Source: Actinomycetes bacterium (GTDB lineage: Bacteria > Actinomycetota > Acidimicrobiia > Acidimicrobiales > Bog-793). From it: a stretch of 9,817 nt of DNA. The notes under the pieces are model-generated. The model had not been told where the DNA came from and did no database searches. It saw only the letters and a program-made list of their open reading frames with translations. The translations under genes were made by a program, and so were the position numbers. The stretch covers positions 1-9,817 of the forward strand of contig JAKACF010000097.1 in the NCBI GenBank assembly GCA_021821585.1, read 5' to 3'. Of this stretch, positions 6,259 to 9,817 are shown piece by piece. The stretch's first letter is position 1. Each line of letters opens with the position of its first letter.

Positions 6259-6265
6259 CCCACAG

Positions 6266-6910
6266 GTGAGGACCGAAACCGACGAGGGGGCGCGTCTCGG
6301 CGTCCTCGCGTCCGGTACCGGCTCGATCCTGCATTCCATCCTCGAGAGCGGCCTGCCCGTCGTCGTCGTCCTCGTCGACCGGCACTGCGGGGCCGAGGAG
6401 GTGGCGGGCGCCGCCGGGGTCCCGCTCGAGCGGGTTCTGCGCACAAGCTTCGGCCGCGACTTCGACCGGGACGCCTACACCGACGACGTCGTGGCAGCCC
6501 TCCGGCGCCACGACGTCGACCTCGTCGCGATGGCCGGATACGGAACGGTGCTCGGGCGGTCCATCCACGAGGCCTTTCCCGGCAAGGTGGTGAACACCCA
6601 CCCGGCGCTGCTCCCGGCGTTCAAGGGATGGCACGCCGTCGAGGCGGCCCTCGAGGCGGGCGTCGCCGAGACGGGCTGTACGGTGCATCTCGCCACCCTC
6701 GAGGTGGACGAGGGGCCGGTCCTCGCCCAGGAGGCCGTTCCCGTCCTCGAGGGCGACACCGTCGACACCTTGCACGAACGCATCAAAGAGGTGGAGCGCC
6801 GCCTCTACCCGGCGACCCTGTGGCGGCTCGTCCGTGGCGAGCAGGCTGACGAGCCAGGGTCGGCGACCGCCGGCGCGGGAGGAACCGAGCGAGAAAGGGG
6901 CGGCCGATGA
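6266..6910 (+). CDS. purN: Phosphoribosylglycinamide formyltransferase (GAR transformylase), divergent
   Basis: PurN transfers the formyl group of 10-formyl-THF to GAR in the third step of de novo purine synthesis. The 214-residue product keeps the catalytic triad: N110 and H112 in VNTHPALLP, and D148 in EVDEGP. These align with Asn106, His108 and Asp144 of E. coli at a constant offset. GCTVHLAT and the C-terminal RIKEVERRLYP are also family features. Two usually conserved stretches differ: the phosphate loop is SGTGSILH rather than SGxGSNLQ (I21 in place of Asn13), and the folate-contacting MRIL is GTVL (93-96). The last 30 residues are a hydrophilic extension. The GTG start has no ribosome-binding site and fits a leaderless transcript. 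The stop overlaps the purH start by 4 nt (ATGA). With purH next to it the identity is secure, despite the unusual loops. Confidence 0.93.
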   Translation: MRTETDEGARLGVLASGTGSILHSILESGLPVVVVLVDRHCGAEEVAGAAGVPLERVLRTSFGRDFDRDAYTDDVVAALRRHDVDLVAMAGYGTVLGRSIHEAFPGKVVNTHPALLPAFKGWHAVEAALEAGVAETGCTVHLATLEVDEGPVLAQEAVPVLEGDTVDTLHERIKEVERRLYPATLWRLVRGEQADEPGSATAGAGGTERERGGR

Positions 6911-8454
6911 GGGCGCTCGTGTCGGTGTACGACAAGACCGGTCTCGAGGCGTTCGCGAGGAGCCTCCACGAGCTCGGCGTGGAGCTCGTGGCGAGCGGCA
7001 ACACCTCCCGCGCCCTCGGGGCCGCCGGCGTCCCCCACGTCACCGTGGAGTCGGTCACCGGCTCGCCGGAGATGCTCTCGGGCCGGGTGAAGACCCTGCA
7101 TCCGAGGATCCACGGCGGCATCCTGGCCGACCTCGACCAGGAGGGCCACCGGGCCGACCTCGCCGCCCAGGGGATCGAGCCGATCGGCCTCGTCGTCTGC
7201 AACCTCTACCCCTTCACGAGCGAGCCATCGGTCGAGATGATCGACGTCGGCGGTCCCACCATGGTGCGGGCGGCCGCCAAGAACCACGCCCACGTCACCG
7301 TCGTCGTCGACCCGGCCGACTACGGGCCGGTGCTCGACGAGCTGCGCCGGGAGGGCGAGGTCTCGGCCGCCACGCGTCGTCGCCTCGCCCGCGCAGCCTT
7401 CGCCCACACGGCCGCCTACGACACTGCCATCGTCTCCTGGCTCGACGAGACGGGCGCCGGCCCCGACGAGCCGTTCGAGCCGACGCTGCACCTGGCCCTC
7501 GAGCGGGCCCGCTCGCTGCGCTACGGGGAGAATCCCCACCAGCAGGCCGCCGTCTACCGGGCGGCGAGCGCCCCCGGGCTCCCCGCCGGCCGGCGCGGCT
7601 GGTGGGAGGAGGCGGTCCAGCACGGCGGCCGGGAGCTGTCCTACCTGAACCTCTTCGACGCGGACGCCGCCTGGCGCCTCGCGCACGAGATGCTTCGCCT
7701 CGACGGCACCGGCGCGGCGGCGGTCGTCGTGAAGCACGCCAACCCCTGCGGGGCGGCGGTCGACCCGGCCGACGTGGAGCGCGCCTACGCGAGGGCCATG
7801 GAGGCCGACCCGCTGTCGGCCTTCGGGGGGATCGTGGCGCTGACCGAGCGGGTCGACCGCCGCCTCGCCGAGGCGATCGTGGCGAACCCGCTGGCGGACG
7901 TCCTCGTGGCGCCGGGCTACGACGAGGACGCCCTCGAGCTGCTCTCGTCCAAGCGCAAGAACACCCGGACCCTCGCCGCCCCGCCTCCGTCCCCGCCCGC
8001 GCTGGCGCTCCGCCAGATCGACGGCGGCTACCTCGTCCAGGAGCCCGACCTGCTGCGCCGCGGGCGGGACGAGTGGCGTGTCGTCACCGCCCGGGGCCTC
8101 GAGGAGGCCGAGTGGCGCGACGCCGAGCTGGCCTGGCTCGTCTGCGCCCGGACGGGCTCGAACGCCATCGTGCTCGCGAAGGACGGCCAGGTGGTGGGCG
8201 TCGGGTGCGGCCAGCAGAGCCGGGTCGACGCCGCCGGCCTGGCGGCCCGCAAGGCGGCGGGCCGGGCCGAGGGCGGCGCCGGGGCGAGCGACGCCTTCTT
8301 CCCCTTCCGGGACGGGCTCGACGCCGTGGCGGACTCGGGCGTGGCGGTCGTCGTCCAGCCGGGGGGGTCGCTTCGCGACGACGAGGTCGTGGCGGCGGCC
8401 GACGAGCGCAACCTCGCCATGGTGCTCACCGGCGAGCGCCACTTCCGACACTGA
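6907..8454 (+). CDS. purH: Bifunctional AICAR formyltransferase / IMP cyclohydrolase
   Basis: PurH does the last two steps of IMP synthesis. At 515 residues it has both domains. The N-terminal MGS-like IMP cyclohydrolase domain (about 1-190) has SVYDKTG, GRVKTLHPRIHGG (K62-T63), CNLYPF and IDVGGPTMVRAAAKNH. The C-terminal AICAR transformylase domain has LRYGENPHQQ (204-213), the catalytic K276-H277 in KHANPCG, DPLSAFGGIVAL, the SNAIVLAKDG loop, GQQSRVD, ASDAFFPF, and the terminal TGERHFRH. Small departures are ASGNT (29-33), where STGGT is usual, and ELSYLNLFD, where YNN is usual; neither removes a catalytic residue known to me. The ATG start has a purine-rich AAAGGGG just upstream inside the end of purN, with which it overlaps by 4 nt. 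It draws 10-formyl-THF from the folD product encoded 9 nt downstream. Confidence 0.98.
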   Translation: MRALVSVYDKTGLEAFARSLHELGVELVASGNTSRALGAAGVPHVTVESVTGSPEMLSGRVKTLHPRIHGGILADLDQEGHRADLAAQGIEPIGLVVCNLYPFTSEPSVEMIDVGGPTMVRAAAKNHAHVTVVVDPADYGPVLDELRREGEVSAATRRRLARAAFAHTAAYDTAIVSWLDETGAGPDEPFEPTLHLALERARSLRYGENPHQQAAVYRAASAPGLPAGRRGWWEEAVQHGGRELSYLNLFDADAAWRLAHEMLRLDGTGAAAVVVKHANPCGAAVDPADVERAYARAMEADPLSAFGGIVALTERVDRRLAEAIVANPLADVLVAPGYDEDALELLSSKRKNTRTLAAPPPSPPALALRQIDGGYLVQEPDLLRRGRDEWRVVTARGLEEAEWRDAELAWLVCARTGSNAIVLAKDGQVVGVGCGQQSRVDAAGLAARKAAGRAEGGAGASDAFFPFRDGLDAVADSGVAVVVQPGGSLRDDEVVAAADERNLAMVLTGERHFRH

Positions 8455-8459
8455 GGTGA
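8453..8459 (+). promoter_or_regulatory. Strong Shine-Dalgarno of folD overlapping the purH stop
   Basis: GAGGTGA is a 7-nt match to the 16S rRNA 3' end. It begins inside the purH stop codon and ends 4 nt before the folD ATG. It suggests translational coupling and fixes the folD start. Confidence 0.65.
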
Positions 8460-8463
8460 CGAG

Positions 8464-9342
8464 ATGACCGCACGGCTGCTCGATGGCAACGCCCTCGCCG
8501 AGAGCATCCTCTCGGACCTCACCGAGAGGGTGCGCCGCCTGACCGAGGCAGGCCACGTCCCGGGCCTCGGCACGATCCTCACCGGCGACGACCCGGCGAG
8601 CCAGCGGTACGTCGAGATGAAGCGGGAGGACTGCGCGAGGGTCGGGATCCGCTCGGTCCACACCCACCTTCCCGCCGCCGTCTCCCAGCACGGGCTCATG
8701 GAGGTGATCGCCCGCTACAACCGTGACGACGCCGTCGACGCCTACATCGTCCAGCTCCCCCTGCCCGGAGAGCTGGACGAGGAGGCGGCGCTGCTCGGGA
8801 TCGACCCCGACAAGGACGCCGACGGCCTCCACCCGGTCAACCTCGGGCGCCTCGTCATGGGGGCGGAGGGCCCGCGCGCCTGCACCCCGCTCGGCATCGT
8901 GGAGCTGCTGGCGGCCTACGACGTGCCGGTCGAGGGGCGCCACGTCGTCATCATCGGACGGGGCCTCACGATCGGCCGCCCGCTCTCGCTCCTTCTCACC
9001 ATGAAGCGTCCCGGCTGCAACGCGGCGGTGACGGTGGTCCACACCGGCGTCGCCGCCGACGACCTCGCCGCCCACGTGCGCCGGGCCGACGTGGTCGTGG
9101 CCGCCGCCGGGCGCGCCGGCCTCGTCACGCCCGAGATGGTGAAGCCGGGCGCGGCCGTCGTCGGGGCCGGCACCTCCTTCGAGGGCCGCCGGCTGCTGTC
9201 GGACGTGTCGGAGGACGTCGCCGAGGTCGCCGGCTGGATCACGCCCCGGCTCGGCGGGGTGGGCCCGATGACGCGGGCGATGCTGCTGCGAAACGCCGTC
9301 ACGGCGGCCGAGCGGCGGGCCGGGCGATCTCCCACCACGTGA
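8464..9342 (+). CDS. folD: Methylene-THF dehydrogenase / methenyl-THF cyclohydrolase
   Basis: FolD oxidises 5,10-methylene-THF and hydrolyses the methenyl product to 10-formyl-THF, the donor for PurN and PurH. In the 292-residue protein, Y49 and K53 (QRYVEMK) are the catalytic pair, Q97 lies in VQLPLP, and D120 in DKDADGLHP. CTPLGI, the dinucleotide loop VVIIGRGLTIGRP and GGVGPMT complete the family pattern. Differences from the textbook sequence are GRG for GRS, VVGAGTSFEG where VIDVGIN is usual, and TPRLGGVG for TPVPGGVG. The cofactor loop varies widely in this family, so NADP versus NAD use is uncertain. The ATG is supported by a strong Shine-Dalgarno sequence. Position at the end of purN-purH fits supply of their shared cosubstrate. 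Confidence 0.96.
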   Translation: MTARLLDGNALAESILSDLTERVRRLTEAGHVPGLGTILTGDDPASQRYVEMKREDCARVGIRSVHTHLPAAVSQHGLMEVIARYNRDDAVDAYIVQLPLPGELDEEAALLGIDPDKDADGLHPVNLGRLVMGAEGPRACTPLGIVELLAAYDVPVEGRHVVIIGRGLTIGRPLSLLLTMKRPGCNAAVTVVHTGVAADDLAAHVRRADVVVAAAGRAGLVTPEMVKPGAAVVGAGTSFEGRRLLSDVSEDVAEVAGWITPRLGGVGPMTRAMLLRNAVTAAERRAGRSPTT

Positions 9343-9351
9343 TCGGGCGGG

Positions 9352-9379
9352 ACCGCCGGCACGGCCGCCGGGCGGCGGT
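9352..9379 (+). terminator. Candidate hairpin terminator after folD
   Basis: ACCGCCG (9352-9358) pairs perfectly with CGGCGGT (9373-9379) around a 14-nt loop, beginning 9 nt after the folD stop. There is no U-tract, which is common for GC-rich actinobacterial terminators. GC-rich DNA makes such stems easily by chance. Confidence 0.3.
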
Positions 9380-9397
9380 GTCAGGCCGGCGCGGGCG

Positions 9398-9427
9398 CCC
9401 CGGCGGCTGAGTCAGCCCGCTCCGGGG
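9398..9427. terminator. Candidate bipartite hairpin at the end of the SDR gene
   Basis: CCCCGG (9398-9403) pairs with CCGGGG (9422-9427). Inside lies the near-palindrome GGCTGAGTCAGCC (9405-9417), separated by an uneven internal loop. It covers the last codons and stop of the minus-strand SDR gene, so it could end transcription from either side between the convergent genes. Confidence 0.25.
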
Positions 9428-9817
9428 AAGCTCAGCACCGGCGCCTCTCCTCGAGAGAGCCGCTCCGCCCGCTCGAGGACGCCGGTCGTCACCTCCTCGT
9501 GCGGCAGCACGTAGAAGCGGCGCCGGCGCACCGCCTCGACGACCATGGCGGCCACCTCGGCCGGCTCCATTCCACCGGCGACGAGGCCGGCGACGAGGTC
9601 GCGCATGCCGGACTCCGCCGTCCCGGCCGCAGAGGACATGGCGTCGGTGACCTCTGCCGGGGCGTTGCGCTCCGACTCGTGGATCCTCGTCCTCACCCAC
9701 ATCGGGCAGAGCACGGAGGCGCCGACGGCGCCGCCGGCGAGCTCGAGCTCCATCGACAGGGACTCGCTCAGGGCGACGACGGCGTGCTTGCTGGCGGTGT
9801 AGGGCCCCAAGATCGGA
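9412..9817 (-). CDS. Short-chain dehydrogenase/reductase (SDR), C-terminal part
   Basis: Partial gene entering from the right edge; 134 codons plus the stop are visible and the start is outside. The first residues contain the SDR catalytic motif Y-x-x-x-K in GPYTASKHAVVALSESL, followed by the MELE helix and the post-catalytic CPMWVRTRI, equivalent to the common 'cPGxVxT' that contacts the nicotinamide end of NAD(P). The tail (about the last 90 residues) has alternating helices, including EPAEVAAMVVEAVRRRRFYVLPHEE, usual for classical SDRs. The Rossmann TGxxxGxG half and the catalytic Ser lie beyond the window, so cofactor and substrate cannot be assigned. It is convergent with folD, with 69 nt between the stops, and is probably unrelated to it. 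Confidence 0.88.
   Translation of the reverse strand, partial: PILGPYTASKHAVVALSESLSMELELAGGAVGASVLCPMWVRTRIHESERNAPAEVTDAMSSAAGTAESGMRDLVAGLVAGGMEPAEVAAMVVEAVRRRRFYVLPHEEVTTGVLERAERLSRGEAPVLSFPGAG

Noticed and set aside
6805..9075. Very long open frame on the minus strand opposite purN, purH and folD (about 750 codons)
   Set aside because: It is a mirror of high-GC coding sequence. The product has repetitive Arg/Asp/Gly/Val composition and no recognisable domain, while the plus strand encodes clear full-length enzymes.

Overview
The window is very GC-rich, densely coded bacterial DNA of actinobacterial type. The best lineage clue is the minus-strand gene at 5539-6207. It carries two copies of a GWWxASDGxWYxPExHP motif that I associate from memory with the class Acidimicrobiia. 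Gene starts with no Shine-Dalgarno sequence, sitting just downstream of TANNNT boxes, also fit an actinobacterium. The lineage is an inference, not something proved here.

Layout: (1) At the left edge, on the minus strand, is the N-terminal part of a membrane GT-C type glycosyltransferase (1-369). (2) Divergent from it is a tight five-gene plus-strand run (466-5537): a stand-alone B12-binding small subunit of an acyl-CoA mutase, sucC, sucD, a threonine ammonia-lyase with a C-terminal ACT domain, and a serine hydroxymethyltransferase-like PLP enzyme. Junctions are 44 nt, a 4-nt overlap, 11 nt and a 4-nt overlap, so it looks like one operon. (3) A minus-strand gene for a soluble, Pro/Ala-rich protein with the GWW repeats (5539-6207) converges on it with a single base between the two stop codons. 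(4) Divergent from that gene is a second plus-strand operon, purN-purH-folD (6266-9342). (5) The C-terminal part of a short-chain dehydrogenase/reductase enters from the right on the minus strand (9412-9817).

How the genes fit together: Operon 1 can be read as a route from threonine to the TCA cycle. Threonine ammonia-lyase gives 2-oxobutyrate, which goes through propionyl-CoA and methylmalonyl-CoA (enzymes encoded elsewhere) to a B12-dependent mutase that makes succinyl-CoA. SucCD then turns succinyl-CoA into succinate plus a nucleoside triphosphate. The SHMT-like enzyme keeps the PLP and substrate-carboxylate residues of SHMT but has changes at several folate-contacting positions, so its reaction may not be the usual one. 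Operon 2 pairs FolD, which makes 10-formyl-THF, with the two purine enzymes that use it.

I see no mobile element, CRISPR array, tRNA, rRNA or phage gene. Most of the window is ordinary central metabolism. The points most worth checking are the SHMT-like protein, the operon logic around it, and the GWW-repeat protein.
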